64,000 nt of DNA from Heloderma charlesbogerti (GCA_026122225.1 JANEZZ010002695.1:124001-188000), one strand, 5' to 3'; positions 1 through 10,911 are shown, counted from the first letter of the stretch. Notes: generated by a model not told the origin, from the letters alone. Program-made: numbers and translations.

Positions 1-663
1 GCTTGTGTGAATGTCCCTGGCGGCGGCGGCTCCGGCGGCGATTCGGCGGCGGTTCGGCAGAGGCAGCTGCAGTGGCCGGTCTTCCGACCGGCTGCCGCCG
101 CCGCCATTTCCAAGTTAAAAAAAAAAAAAGTGATAGGCTATGTAAAGATTTACGTAGCCTATCATGGCTAGATTTTTAAAAAACACCGTGATAGGCTACG
201 TAAATGTTTACGTAGCCTATCACGGCTGAGTCAAAACAAAAAACCGCGCGTACGCAAATGGCGGTGCCCATGGGCGCCGCCATTTGCGTTCCTTATTTTG
301 GCACGTGTAGTCTACATAAACATTTACGTAGACTACGGCGAAAATAAGGGGAACGCAAATAGTGTACGTGCGGGTTTTTTTTTTTTCACTCAGCCGTGAT
401 AGTCTATGTAAACATTTAGGTAGCCTATCACGGCTGACTGCAGGGATGCAAACGGCAGCGGCTACGGCCGCCGCCATTTGCATCCCGGCAGGACAGGATT
501 CATGGCTGGAGGGATGGGACGCCTCCCCCCCAGCCAGAATTTCGGGGGGGAAGGACGGGGCACCTCCCCCCTGGCCAGAATTTTTTGGGGGGAGGGACGG
601 AGCGCCTCCCCCCCACCGCGAATCAACGTTTGGGTTCAGGTAAGTGACTTTTGTACATCCCGA
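1..663. mobile_element. hAT-type palindromic element, left end outside window
   Basis: The copy enters the window inside its B-arm (GGCGGCGGCTCCGGCGG, then CCGGTCTTCCGACCGG). It continues through two S palindromes (about 130-168 and 190-228), a Y palindrome (about 255-292), a T palindrome (about 307-343), another S (about 396-432) and a Y (about 448-486). It finishes in a GC-rich A-arm and the A-end, with GTACATCCCGA at 653-663 where other copies have GTACATCCCTA. The left boundary is not visible, so the target duplication cannot be tested. Confidence 0.75.
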
Positions 664-869
664 CTCACCACCACCCCCACATCTCACCAGTTGGACCTAC
701 TACAGGCCTATCCCCTCTGCAGCGAGTGGTTGCAGAGTAATAAGCTCTCAGCTGTTGATGCTCATTAAAGGGTAACTTGCATGAGCACCTTACAAGTTGT
801 TCCATTCAGGTGGGCATGAGCTGCTTAGGATCATTTCTTCCTCTGCTTCAGCTGCCAAACTGTCCAGGG

Positions 870-950
870 ATTTTATTATATTTAGCGGTATATAAGTATC
901 AGAAATAAATACATACATACATACATACATAAATACATAAATAAATATGG
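870..950 (+). mobile_element. LINE 3' tail fragment (CR1/L2-like)
   Basis: TTTTATTATATTTAGCGGTATATAAGTATC followed by an (AATA/CATA)n tail resembles the 3' end of reptile CR1/L2 LINEs (a GCGGTATATAAAT box before a simple-repeat tail). No coding part remains. Recognised from motif only. Confidence 0.45.
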
Positions 951-959
951 GTAGCATTT

Positions 960-1140
960 ATCTGTTTGTTTGTTTGTTTATTTATTTAGCAATATCTTTA
1001 TACCACTGGTCACATGCAACGTATTTAGACAGTTTGCAATGATAAAACCATGGTGCAAATATAAATTAGGCTAAAACAATCAAATATACAATAAAAGCAA
1101 TGGCTATGAATTAAAAGCAACAACACATAAGACAAGTGTT
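960..1140 (-). mobile_element. LINE 3' tail fragment (CR1-like)
   Basis: A (TTTG/TTTA)n run followed by AGCAATATCTTTATACCACTGG and an A-rich stretch reads on the minus strand as a LINE 3' end ending in (AAAT)n. It resembles the better preserved tail at 2285-2420. No ORF. Confidence 0.4.
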
Positions 1141-1367
1141 ATAATCAACACATGCTGAGACAAATAATGATATTTTAAATGTGGGCCTAAACTGTAATAG
1201 GATTGGTGTGTGTTTTATTTCTTGGGTGGGTGGGTGGGTGAGAGGGTATTCAAGAGAGTGAGTGCCACCATGGAAAATGGTGTCTTCTTGGTGGTCACCA
1301 GATCAGAACATAACTTTGACCAAAGAGACAAATAGCCATTTGGCTTTAAATCAGTGGAGGATATGCT

Positions 1368-1580
1368 AAGAAGAGCCATGCTAGATCAGACTAAGGGTCT
1401 ATCTAGTCCAGCATTCTGTTCTCACAGTGGCCAACCAGCTGTGTGAACAGTTGGACATCTGCCAGCTATGGCACAACCAGGAGTTCCTCTCATGATAATC
1501 ACAGTAGTTGGGGAGATCTATATGGGAGCAGATACTCTTTCAGGTAACCTGGTCCCAAGTTTTTCAGAGCATTATAGGTT
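1368..1580 (-). mobile_element. CR1-type LINE fragments
   Basis: The minus strand carries the CR1 3'-UTR signature (ACAGTGGCC, GGACTAGATAGACCC, GATCTAGCATGGCTC) also seen on the plus strand near 7130-7240. At 1535-1575 CTTTCAGGTAACCTGGTCCC closely matches the CR1 coding region at 2757-2800. These are diverged dead fragments. Confidence 0.55.
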
Positions 1581-2284
1581 AATACCTATGTCTATTCTAG
1601 AGACATGGAAGAGACCGAGGTGACTAAAAAAAGCCTTGTGGATTAATTATGGAAACGAACAGGGAACACACATATGTTGGATCCAAATTCAGTTAGTTAT
1701 GCTGCCATCCCAGCACACGTACCTGTGACTAAATCTCATGGAGCTCAATTGGTCTTCAGAGTAAATATTATAGGATTGCACAGTCAGTTCCCATTGAAAT
1801 CAGTGGGACTTAAAATGTAATGTTATCCAATGCATGTTTGCTCAGCAGTTAGTACCATTTTGTTCAATTGGGCTTACTTCCTCCCCTTGAGAAGGGCCAT
1901 AGCTCATGGGCAGAACATGTGCATTGAATGTAGAAGGTCCCCAGCATCTTCAGGTAGGACTAAGAATGAATCCTGACTTGGAGATAATCAGTGTTGACAG
2001 TATTGAGCTAGATAGACCAATGGTTTGATTCAGTATAAAGCAGCTTACTGTGTTCCTAAGGACGTAGTCCTATGTATCTTCAGACAGAGCCAGCTGGGGG
2101 AATGCTGAAGAGTTGTAGAACTGTTTTTTGTTTTTGTTTTCCTTTTTTTTTCCCTGCTTAAACATACATTGTGCCCAAAGTGTGTTTAACATTGCAGTCT
2201 TACTTGTGACTATTTTTTCACATTGATTTCAGTGGGATTTAATTGCATTTAGCTTGCTATGAATCCAACCTATTGCCTTATTAC
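1581..2284. other. unclassified AT-rich interval
   Basis: About 700 bp with no long ORF, tandem array or recognisable transposon end. I see nothing specific in it. Confidence 0.5.
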
Positions 2285-3268
2285 TAAATAAGCCATTTAT
2301 TTATTTATTTATTTATTTATTTCATTTCATTTCTATACTGCCCAATAGCCAAAGCTCTCTAGGCGGTTCACAAAAATTAAAACCAAACAACACACAATAA
2401 AACAATTTAAAATATACAGAACATTAAAACCACAATATAACAATACAACCACAATAAAAGCTAGCAGCAGTGCAGGAGTTTAAAATACAGATTTAAAACA
2501 GCAAAGATAAAAATTTAGAAAGCTAAAATGCTAAAATGCCTGGGAAAATAAAAAGGTCTTCACCTGACGCCGAAAGGAATGCAATGTAGGCGCCAGGTGA
2601 ACCTCACTAGGAAGCTCATTCCAGAGCCGGGGTGCCACAGCAGAAAAAGCCCTCCTCCTAGTAGCCACCCGCCTAACTTCCTTTGGCAGGGGCTCACGGA
2701 GAAGGGCTGCTGCTGATGACCTTAAGGTCCGGGCAGGCACATATGAGAGGAGGCGATCCTTCAGGTAACCTGGCCCCAAGCTGTTAAGGGCTTTGAATAT
2801 TAACACCAGCACTTTGAATTGGGCCCGGAAATGGACTGGCAGCCAGTGCAGCTGGAAAAGTACTGGCGTAATATGAGCTCGCAGGCCAGTCCCTGTTAAC
2901 AATCTTGCTGCCCTATTTTGGACCAGCTGAAGTTTCCGGACTGTTTTCAAAGGCAGCCCCACGTATAACGCATTGCAGTAATCCAGACGAGAAGTGATCA
3001 GAGCATGGATAACTGTAGCTAGGCTATCTCTGTCCAGATAAGGGCGTAGTTGGTATACCAGCCTAAGCTGATAAAAAGTGCTCCGTGCCACTGAGTTCAC
3101 CTGTGCCTCAAGTGACAGTTCTGGATCCAAGAGCACCCCCAAACTACGAACCTGATCCTTTAGGGGGAGTGCAACCCCCTCCAGAACAGGTTGAATATCA
3201 CCTAGCCGGGCAGATGAACCACCCACTAACAGTACCTCCGTCTTGTCTGGATTGAGTTTGAGCCATAT
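2285..3268 (-). mobile_element. 5'-truncated CR1-type LINE
   Basis: On the minus strand this runs from inside the reverse-transcriptase ORF through a short 3'-UTR (GTGAACCGCCTAGAGAGC, TTTGGCTATTGGGCAG) to an (AAAT)n tail at 2291-2325. It starts abruptly at about 3268, as expected from incomplete reverse transcription. The 231-residue open frame is the best preserved LINE coding piece in the window. Confidence 0.85.
2531..3265 (-). pseudogene. CR1 reverse transcriptase, C-terminal remnant
   Basis: The frame encodes the end of the CR1 ORF2 polymerase. It begins in the post-catalytic KLNPDKTEVLLVG segment (3205-3265) and continues through LGVLLDPELSLEAQV, the RLDYCNALYVGLP segment and QLHWLPV to the usual C-terminus FLFSQAF followed by a stop. 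In an intact element this enzyme copies CR1 RNA at a nicked target. The endonuclease domain and the YADD catalytic core are missing because of 5' truncation, so it is inactive. The frame is open with no internal stop, which suggests a fairly recent copy. Family recognition is from motif memory; the CR1 subfamily (CR1 versus L3) is not resolved. Confidence 0.85.
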
Positions 3269-3457
3269 AAAGTGCTAAGCACAAATCATAATAAATTCTT
3301 AGGCCATCAAACAACTTGTAGTCCCTTAGTTTTATTGTTTGCCTCCCAATTCCCCTAGAATTCTCTGCCCCTTTCTGATGTCCTGGAATCCTCACTTAGG
3401 GAAGGTGAGCCTTTTTCAAACCCAGGTACAAATTAAACCTCCTAGATTGGGTTACAG

Positions 3458-3595
3458 CAGCCTTTCCCAATCTGGTACCTTCCAGATGGTTTCTCACCTA
3501 CAACTCCCTTCACTCCTCATCATTGGTGGGACTGGCTAGGGCTGGTGGGAGTTGAAGTCCAAAACATCTGGAGGGCACCAGATTGGGGGATACTG
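3458..3595. mobile_element. hAT MITE, 138 bp, palindromic
   Basis: The left end CAGCCTTTCCCAATCTGGT and the right end (reverse complement CAGTATCCCCCAATCTGGT) are inverted repeats. The interior is also self-complementary (CTACAACTCCC and GGGAGTTGAAG). Flanks GGTTACAG (3450-3457) and GGTTGCAG (3596-3603) form an 8-bp target duplication with one mismatch. It matches a palindromic MITE type common in reptile genomes. It has no coding capacity and is unrelated in sequence to the GC-rich palindromic family. Confidence 0.8.
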
Positions 3596-3603
3596 GGTTG
3601 CAG

Positions 3604-4071
3604 AGATGCTAATTACCTATTTATGCTATTAATTAAATAGTTTATTTATTTAGTGTCAACTGGTGTTGCCATGGTTAGTTTCCTGATACAGGCTCGGGGC
3701 CATAATGAGTAAGGTGTCCTGGAAACAATATTTGATGGAAGAGAGGTATATAAATATAAATATTTTATTTTATTTTTATTTAGGTTGAGTGACAGTACAG
3801 TTTGCAACAAGCCAAGCTGGATTTTGGTCTTGTTATACAGTTGTTTAAAGGTGCAGAGCTTCCAGATGGAAAAGAGGAGGCAAAGCAAATGAAGATGCCC
3901 TCCACTGAATTAATTTATCTCTGTACTGCCTTATCTGATTAGTAGTGACTCTCCAAGGATTCTGGTGTATAACTTTCCAAGTTGTGCTACTTGTAATTGT
4001 TTTAACTGGATGCCAGTCACTGAATCTGGAATCAGTTCCATAGAAAACATAGTTTTCCAAACATAGATCAT
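3604..4071. other. unclassified interval
   Basis: AT-rich sequence with a short (TATT)n stretch at 3755-3780. No ORF or transposon end that I can support. Confidence 0.4.
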
Positions 4072-4300
4072 AGTTTCTAAACTATAGAATTCACTACCAC
4101 AAGATGTAGTTAAGGCCACCAGTTTGGATGGCTTTCAAAGAGGATTAGACAAATTCATGGACAATAAGGATGTTAATGGCTGCTAGTTTTGATGGCTATA
4201 TGCTATATTCAGTATCAGAGGCCAAAGTACACCAGTTGCTGGGAAACACAACCAGGAGGGTGACAGTGTACTCATGTCCTGGGGCCTGTCTTCATGAGTG
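4072..4300 (+). mobile_element. CR1-type LINE 3'-UTR fragment
   Basis: The order ATAGAATTCACTACCACAAG, GATGGCTTTCAAAGAGGATT, GACAAATTCATGGA, AGTATCAGAGGC, ACCAGTTGCTGGG, ACTCATGTCCTG is that of a CR1-type 3'-UTR common in lizards. The terminal block of the same 3'-UTR occurs separately at 7130-7240. Confidence 0.65.
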
Positions 4301-5062
4301 ATTTAGAGTGAATTTAGAGCAGTTTGTGATCCTTCACAGATGACCTTGTCACCAATCTGTGCCAACCAGCTGCTTCCCTCTTGAAAAGCTGTATTTTCTG
4401 AAACTCCTTTTACTTCAACTTCTTTATTGAAAGCGGCTCCCTGGTGGTTTTATCACAGTGTGCCATGCCTAGGGATGGCGGAGAATTTCTCCATGAATCT
4501 TCGGGAGGCCGAGCGCCGAGGCATTCGGCCCCCCGAAAGTGTTTGGGAAATTCTCCGCCCCCCCCCGGGATGGGACTTACTGTGGCCGAATGTCCTGCTT
4601 GGCAGCGGGTCCCGGCGGCGGTTAGGCGGCGGTTCGGCGGGGGCGGGGCGGCGGCTGGTCTCCCGACCGGCTGCCGCCGCCGCCATTACAAAATAAAAAA
4701 GTAAACAAAAAACAAAAAAACACACCCGTGATAGGTTATGTGACGATTTACGTAGCCTATCACGGCTAGATTTCCAAAGTCAGCTGTGATAGGCTATGTA
4801 AATCGTCACGTAGCCTATCACGGGTGACATTGGAAAAAAAAGCGCATACGCAAATGGCGGCGCCCATGGGCGCCGCCATTTGCGTTCCTTATTTTGGCAC
4901 ATCTAGTCTACATAAAGATTTATGTGGACTACGGCGAAAATAAGGGCAATGCAAATAGCGTTCCCTTATTTTCACCGTAGTCTACGTAAAACTTTATGTA
5001 GACTAGACGTGCCAAAATAAGGAATGCAAATGGCAGCACCCATGGGCCGCCGCCATTTGCGT

Positions 5063-5887
5063 TAGGGTTGGCAGAGAATTTCTCCCCGAAACTTCGGGGG
5101 GCTGAGCGCCAATGTGTTCGGCGCCCCGAACAAGTTTCTGGGAGAAATTCTCCGCCCCCCCACACCCCGCACCCCCCTGGGACGGGACTTACCTTTGGCG
5201 AATGTCCCTCCCGGCGGCGGGTCCGGCCGGTGGTTCGGCAGGTGTTCGTCCGGGGCGGGAGCGGCAGCCGGTCTTTTGACCGGCTGCCGCCACCGCCATT
5301 CCAATAAAAGAAAAAAAAACGCCCCCGTGATAGGCTACGTGACAATTAACATAGCCTATCATGGCTAGATTTGCAAAGTCAGCCGTGATAGGCTACGTAA
5401 ATCGTCACGTAGCCTATCACGGGTGACTTTTTAAAAAAAAAAAAAGCGCGTACGCTATTTGCATTGCCCTTATTTTCGCCGTAGTCTACGTAAAGATTTA
5501 CGTATACTACAGTGACCAAATAAGGAACGCAAATGGCGGCTCACTATGGGGGCCGCCATTTGCGAACGCGCTTTTTTTTTTTTTTTTAAGTCACCCGTGA
5601 TAGGCTACGTGACGATTAACGTAGCCTATCACGGCTGACTTTGCAGATCTAGCCGTGATAGGCTACGTTAATTGTCACGTAGCCTAACACGGGGGCGTTT
5701 TTTTTTTAAAAAAAACTTTTTAATTTGCGGCCGGGCGAGGCGAGGCGCCTCCTCCCCGGCCTGAATTTCGGCCGGGCGAGGCGGGAAGCCTCCCCCCCGG
5801 CCTGAACTTTGGGGGGGGAGCAGCAAAGCGCCTCCCCCCCACCGCGAAAAGCTTCGAGGACAGGTAAGTGACTTTCGTCCATCCCTA
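5063..5887. mobile_element. hAT-type palindromic element nested in the 4470-6527 copy
   Basis: It has a B-end at the left (TAGGGTTGGCAGAGAAT) and an A-end at the right (TTTCGTCCATCCCTA). The 8-mer ATTTGCGT flanks it at 5055-5062 and 5888-5895, and this is part of the host copy's Y palindrome. It carries a full S-S-Y-T-T-Y-S-S core (about 5325-5700), making it one of the more complete copies. It is younger than the copy it interrupts. Confidence 0.92.
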
Positions 5888-6527
5888 ATTTGCGTACGCT
5901 TTTTTTTTCCCCAAAGTCACCCGTGGTAGGCTACGTGACGATCAACGTAGCCTATCACTGCTGACTTTGGAAATCTAGCCGTGATAGGCTACATTAATCG
6001 TTACGTAGCCTATCATGGGGTTGTTGATGTTTTTTTCACTTTTTCTTTCGTGGCCGGGGAGACGGGGCGCTTCTCCCCGGCCTGATTTTCGGCCGGGCGA
6101 GGCGGGGTGCCTCCCCCCCCTCGCCTGAACTTTGGGGGGAGAAGCGAAGCACCTCCCCCCACCGCGAATCACCCCTGCAAAAGGTAAGTGACTTTCGTCC
6201 ATCCCTAATTTGCGTACGCTTTTTTTTCCCCCAAAGTCACCCGTGATAGGCTACGTGATGATTAACGTAGCCTATCACGGCTGACTTTGGAAATCTAGCC
6301 GTGATAAGCTACATTAATCGTTACGTAGCCTATCATGGGGTTGTTGATGTTTTTTTCACTTTTTCTTTCGTGGCCGGGGAGACGGGGCGCTTCTCCCCGG
6401 CCTGATTTTCGGCCGGGCGAGGCGGGGTTCCTCCCCCCCTCGCCTGAACTTCGGGGGGAGAAGCGAAGCACCTCCCCCCACCGCGAATCACCCCTGCGAA
6501 AAGGTAGGTGACTTTCGTACATCCCTA
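5888..6527 (+). repeat. tandem duplication of the right end of the outer hAT copy
   Basis: The units 5888-6206 and 6207-6527 are near-identical. Each starts ATTTGCGTACGC, runs through two S palindromes, a GC-rich A-arm and the A-end, and ends in CATCCCTA. The offset between the terminal adenines (5887 and 6206) is 319 bp. Since the first unit follows the nested insertion, the duplication probably arose after it, by unequal exchange between the two CATCCCTAATTTGCG junctions. Confidence 0.85.
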
Positions 6528-6535
6528 GCCATGCC

Positions 6536-7129
6536 CCCCCCATATAATCCTGGGCATGCCTTTGTGACTTGGCAGTGATGTGGTCAAGGGGGTGAGACAT
6601 CCCATTTACTTCTTGTTTCCCCAATGGAAGTAGTTAGTCTCATTGAGAAAATCCCCAGGAGTGCAACAGCGACACCTCAGATTTCCTCAGCAGTGAGGGC
6701 ACTCATTCACCTTAGCTAGCCTGCTTTTAATGTTTAGCATACCCCCCTCCTGTGCATGTTTACTCAGAAGTAAGAAATAAATCTTTCTCCCCTGCAGTGA
6801 AAGGTTTAAAAGTTAAGTTTAGTAACTCATGCTAAAGTGCTATTTTGCTTCTCTGTTGCTCTCTTAAATCGCTATTGTAATGTTGTGCTTCGTTGATGTT
6901 CTGTAGTTTCTCTGATGGAAAGTCATTTCTCCATTGTTATGTAAAGTCCCTTCTCCACTTTATCACAGTAACCATCTTTTGGATTTACAGGAGCTTCTCA
7001 TTGCAAGCAGGGAATGAGAATTCCCTCGACTTATCTTGCGTCGGTGTGTCCCTGATGGACTAAAGCCAATTCCATTAAAATCTGAGTAATACTCCAATGC
7101 ACTTCTCATTCCGTTGTTGTGAAGATCCC
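6536..7129. other. unclassified interval
   Basis: No ORF, tandem array or transposon end that I can support. Confidence 0.4.
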
Positions 7130-7240
7130 CCTCCCTACTTATGGGCTTCCCACAGGCAGCTGGCTGGCCACAGTGTGAGCGGAATGCTGGACTAGATGGG
7201 CCTTGGTCTGATCCAGCATGGCTCTTCTTTATGTTCATCT
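7130..7240 (+). mobile_element. CR1-type LINE 3' end fragment
   Basis: GGGCTTCCCACAGGCAGCTG, TGGCCACAGTGTGAG, GAATGCTGGACTAGATGGGC and GATCCAGCATGGCTCTTCTT form the terminal block of the lizard CR1-type 3'-UTR whose upstream part is at 4072-4300. Confidence 0.75.
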
Positions 7241-7971
7241 GTTCTTTTACTAAGCTATGGTCCCTCCATTCACATCTTGAGAAAGTTTGGGGAAGCTTCC
7301 AGACAACTTGCTAACTTTTCTTTTAATTGCTGAGGTGTTCATTATCAAGGGTGGAATCTAACTGAAAAGATATATGAAATCAACTCTTACTTTCTTCAGT
7401 ATTCATAGGTTTCTACTAAAATGGAATTGCAGATACTAATAGAATAATGTTCTCATGTCTTCAAAGTAAGAGGCTAATTTTCAGGCAGGAAGGTGGTTGA
7501 TAATGCATGAACATCTGTCTGTTTGTCTACCTTGGATATTACTTAGGGTGGAATTAACTCTATGGTCTTTTTTGTAATACAGTTGGAGGAATAAAGCATA
7601 TGCACAAGGTTGCAAGAGACCCATTTTCATTATTTTGTCACTGTGTTTTGCATACTTACATTTTCCCTGCTGCATCTGAGCAAATACAGTGTTCTCGCAC
7701 GTCTGTAGGCCTCTGTGCTCACTTTCATCTGTTCTGTGCTCATTACTGTTCTGTGCTCACTTGAACATCTGCTATCTTCCACCCCAGAGGAAGATGCATT
7801 TTTTGCAGTGAGCAAAATGATACTTACACATTTACACCTCAGCCTCCAAACACTCCACCAGTGCAAGCCTCATCTTCCACCGTGGAACTGGTGATGACAA
7901 GAGTTCACTGAGGATCAGGCTGCTAGGTTGCAAGGTGCATAGGGAATCTTGTAAGGTAGAAAGATTTGTGC

Positions 7972-7973
<2 letters not shown>

Positions 7974-8023
<50 letters not shown>
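7974..8023. repeat. (AT)25 microsatellite
   Basis: Uninterrupted AT dinucleotide run of about 50 bp; likely length-polymorphic and able to extrude a cruciform. Confidence 0.97.
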
Positions 8024-8024
<1 letters not shown>

Positions 8025-8250
8025 CATAATCATTAATAATCACTTGCAACTGAAGCAATCATTACCCTGTAAATATACTTAGCCCCTGAAGTACATTTTG
8101 ATTTTTATCTGTACTGCAGTAGAACCAGAGCATATCACTATTTTTTTTCCTAATTGTGTTTACCTGTCTTATTGCAAAAACGTGAGATTCTTGTTTTGAT
8201 AAAAGTATTCTGAAAGGGGACAGTGGTGTAAAGGGTCTCTTCTGTGTATG

Positions 8251-8273
8251 GGTGTGTGTGTGTGTGTGTGTGT
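8251..8273 (+). repeat. (GT)n microsatellite
   Basis: Uninterrupted GT run of about 23 bp. Confidence 0.95.
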
Positions 8274-8308
8274 TGGGGGAGGTACTTCTGCTGATTGAGA
8301 GAGTACCT

Positions 8309-8346
8309 AGAATCACAGAATTCTAGAGTTAGAAGGGACCTTGGAT
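8309..8346 (-). mobile_element. CR1 LINE 3' terminus fragment
   Basis: AATCACAGAATTCTAGAGTT followed by AGAAGGGACC is the reverse complement of the classical CR1 3' end (GGTCCCTTC..CTCTA..ATTCTGTGATT). Only about 40 bp remain. The plus-strand counterpart is at 53160-53205. Confidence 0.6.
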
Positions 8347-9544
8347 GTAGGGATGTACAGATTTCATAAAATCCACCATCTGCATTTCATGGATTGTCAG
8401 GTGCCTTTTGTCCTGCCATCTGCTCGTTGATGGCTTATGTTCTTGTGTTCTTATAAACAAGAAGCTTAAAAGCAAAGGGAATGGAACTGACTGGTAAAAC
8501 TAGTGAGTGCATCAATAAACAACAAAAGGTAATTAAAAGGGTCTCCAATATTTTTACAAGCCATGTTCCTACCTGAGCCCTGAGGTAGTTATCAGAGCCC
8601 TGCACTGAATGCCCTCACATGTGGAGGTATGTTGGGTGGCTATCCTTTTTAAAAAGGATTAGGCAAAGGCATGTCTCTTCAAGTTGAAGATAGCCACGCT
8701 CAGCAGGCATGGAAGCGAAATGCAGTGCTTCCATTTTGATGCAAAGCCTTATCCTCTTTCTCAGCATTGCTACTGTTTGCTTGCTTCACAGGCAGAGAGC
8801 TAGTAGTGAGCAGGATATGCAATGTGGAACCATGTACTGCTACTTTGTTTTCCCACCACCATTATCTGGGCCAGAGCTAGAGGTGGATAAGCAGGTTGTA
8901 CTGGTGAAGAGGAGGAGCGCTTTGACTTGTCTCAATGGGTGCCTGCCGGGGTGTGGGCTTTCACCGGGTGCCCGACCTTGCCTGCTCTCAATCTCAGTCC
9001 TGGAACCTAGCAACGAAAGCAGGTATACATCTATTGCTTATTTGGAAAGTGGGGTAGGACTTCTCTGGGAGATAAATAACATTCTGCCTCATGCTTTTAT
9101 TTCAGTATGTGAAATTGTCAGCTACTGTTCTTCCTACTGTGACCCCTCTTTTAATCTCTGCTCCTCTAAAAATGATTTCCCACCTTCCAAATCTATGGCT
9201 CCCATTGTACTCTGTTGCTTAGATACAATGGATGGTTAGAAGTAGATTGAATGGAGAGAAAAAGACTTGGCTGTTTTATTTCATTTTTTTACCCAACAAG
9301 GGGAAAAACACTCAGTATGAACTAGTCCAGCTTGCATGCAGAATGTTCTCTCTCCATCCTTGGTACCCAGCTTTTAATTTAATAAGCTCCCTTTGTATGA
9401 CAGCAGGTCACTTTTCTAGTGTTGAGTGTGTGAACAACGATACTGATGAGTACAGAATTTCTGAAGAGATTCTGTGTGTATGTGTTTAAAGCAACACAAC
9501 ATGTCAGAATCTAGAGAAACTGATAACAGAATGCTAAGAAGACA
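8347..9544. other. unclassified interval with one long unassigned ORF
   Basis: TAGGGATGTACAGATTTC at 8348 resembles a hAT terminus but has no partner end. A 176-codon plus-strand frame at 8709-9239 (ATG, hydrophobic ILMQSLILFLSIATVCLL near the N-terminus, many Cys) matches no family I recognise. A frame of this length is expected about once by chance in a window this size, so I do not call it a gene. Confidence 0.3.
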
Positions 9545-9700
9545 AAGAAATGCCCTACCCCATGCCTGGCTTGCCTGGCTGCTGGTGGGGGCATTGTGGG
9601 TGGGTGGGGTGAAGAGATGTGCCAGGCCATGATTGGCGGCCTTGTAGTGGCACCACCAGAGGTGGGAGGGGATGGAGAGGCTTACTTTAGCTCTCCAGGC
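9545..9700 (+). repeat. dispersed repeat R, copy 1 (class unknown)
   Basis: AAATGCCCTA, GGGGGCATTG, GGTGGG and GTGGCACCACCA occur in the same order at 53367-53490. The two stretches align over about 140 bp with short gaps, so they are copies of an interspersed repeat that I cannot classify. Each lies just upstream of a B-end hAT insertion. Confidence 0.5.
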
Positions 9701-9864
9701 CCCTCCCAAACACCTTTTGGATGTGTGGCTTCCTCCTGCCCTCCCTTATGCAGAGTAGGTTTCTGGTCGCCCTTTCAGGGAACAAGTAGGAATTGTTGGC
9801 TCACAGACGGATTGGCTGGGGCTATGCATCGTTTTGCCAACTTCACACTGTAAATGGGGTGGGC

Positions 9865-10604
9865 TAGGGATGTCAGAGAATTCTGCGACGGATCTCGGTG
9901 AGGCTGAATGTCAGTGCATTCGGCCCGCCGAAATCCATCGTGGAAAGAAGCCCCCCCCCAACCAATGAAAGGCACATGGGACAAAGTCCCTGCTGCCCCC
10001 ACCCCACGAAAGGTGCGTGAAATGGAGCACATGCCTGCTCCCGTCCATGCTGCTTTGCAAATGGCGGCCATCCTGCAGCCGCCATTCGCTTCGTCTTCAT
10101 AGCCGTGATAGGCTATGTAAATACTTACGTAGCCTATCACGGCTAACACAGGGATGCCATTTGCATCCCTGCAGAGGCCATGATAGGCTACATAAGTATT
10201 TACATAGCCTATCACGGCAGGGGGGAAAAAACCCAGTGTACGCAAATGGTGGCAGCTACCGCCATTTGCGTACGCTGGGGTTTTCCCCCCTGCCATGATA
10301 GGCTACGTAAATATTTATGTAGCCTATCACGGCTCAATACAGGGATGCAAATGGCAGCGGCTACGACAGCTGCCATTTGCGTCCCTGCAGGGCTGCCCAG
10401 AGGCCGGATGTCTGGCTGCGGGCGGCTGGAGCTGGTCAGCGGCTCCGCGGCTTGGCCGCGGAGTGGAGCTGGCCAGGCAGGATTCTGGGGGGGAGGACTG
10501 GATCACCTCCCCCCCATTGAGGATTCCAGGGGGAGGGACAGAGCGCCTCCCCTCCACCGCGGATTTCCCGGTTCGGAGCCAGGTAGGTGTTTCGTACATC
10601 CCTA
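9865..10604. mobile_element. hAT-type palindromic element, 740 bp
   Basis: B-end at left (TAGGGATGTCAGAGAAT), A-end at right (TTTCGTACATCCCTA), and identical flanking 8-mers GGGTGGGC at 9857-9864 and 10605-10612. The core is S (about 10104-10142), a short Y-like hairpin, S (about 10178-10217), Y (10243-10270), S (about 10293-10332) and Y (10348-10385), with no T module. It therefore represents a core subtype distinct from the S-S-Y-T-T-Y-S-S copies. The A-arm is the GGAATCCTGG/TCCACCGCGG type rather than the CCGGCCGAAATTC type. Confidence 0.92.
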
Positions 10605-10803
10605 GGGTGGGCGAGTTCGTTAGGTGAATTGGGTCCAATTTATGCTTAGGTAGGTTGCATTTATGAAGAGCTGCTAGGACAGGCAATGGGGATCAGAATA
10701 GGGATGGTGAGCATTCAGAGGCAATGTTCTGGTGAAAGGTGACGCCTGAGACCTCCTGCTCTTGGTTTCGTGGCCCATCAGGGAGATAAGGGTTACCTGT
10801 GAG

Positions 10804-10911
10804 TAGGGATGTACGAAAATAACTTACCTTTTGTGGATTATGCTGATGGTGGGGGGGGAGGCGCTCCATTCCACCCCCCCTGGAATCCTGGCCAGCTGGC
10901 TGTGCTCCGCA
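10804..10911. mobile_element. A-end fragment of a hAT-type copy, interrupted
   Basis: TAGGGATGTACGAAAATAAC followed by an A-arm (GGAATCCTGGCCAGC, TGTGCTCCGC). A second copy starts at 10912, after GCTCCGCA. In the undisturbed A-arm at 63650-63670 this same sequence continues into GGGATTC. The remainder of this copy is not found downstream, so it was lost by deletion. Confidence 0.75.

Larger units (their letters stand above)
4470..6527. mobile_element. hAT-type palindromic element (outer copy of a nest)
   Basis: The left B-end starts TAGGGATGGCGGAGAAT and the right A-end finishes TTTCGTACATCCCTA. The flanks are identical 8-mers GCCATGCC at 4462-4469 and 6528-6535, proving a single bounded insertion. 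Inside are the B-arm, S palindromes at about 4727-4765 and 4787-4825, Y at about 4850-4885, T modules either side of a centre near 4955, and a second Y that is interrupted at 5062 by another copy. After that copy the core resumes and the last 320 bp, including the A-end, is present twice in tandem. No transposase ORF. Confidence 0.9.
7241..8310. other. unclassified interval with two microsatellites
   Basis: Includes a local triplet of the motif TCTGTGCTCAC (7709-7765), an (AT)n run and a (TG)n run listed separately. The rest shows no recognisable feature. Confidence 0.4.

Noticed and set aside
4470..6527. piggyBac or Tc1/mariner classification of the palindromic family
   Set aside because: Those classes duplicate TTAA or TA; here 8-bp duplications of unrelated sequence are seen.
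10180..10605. Open frames through hAT cores with repeated peptide IGYVNIYVAYHG or DRLRKYLRSLSR
   Set aside because: They are translations of the S palindrome, which is open on both strands because of its sequence; the peptides recur wherever S occurs, in any context, so they do not indicate a protein.
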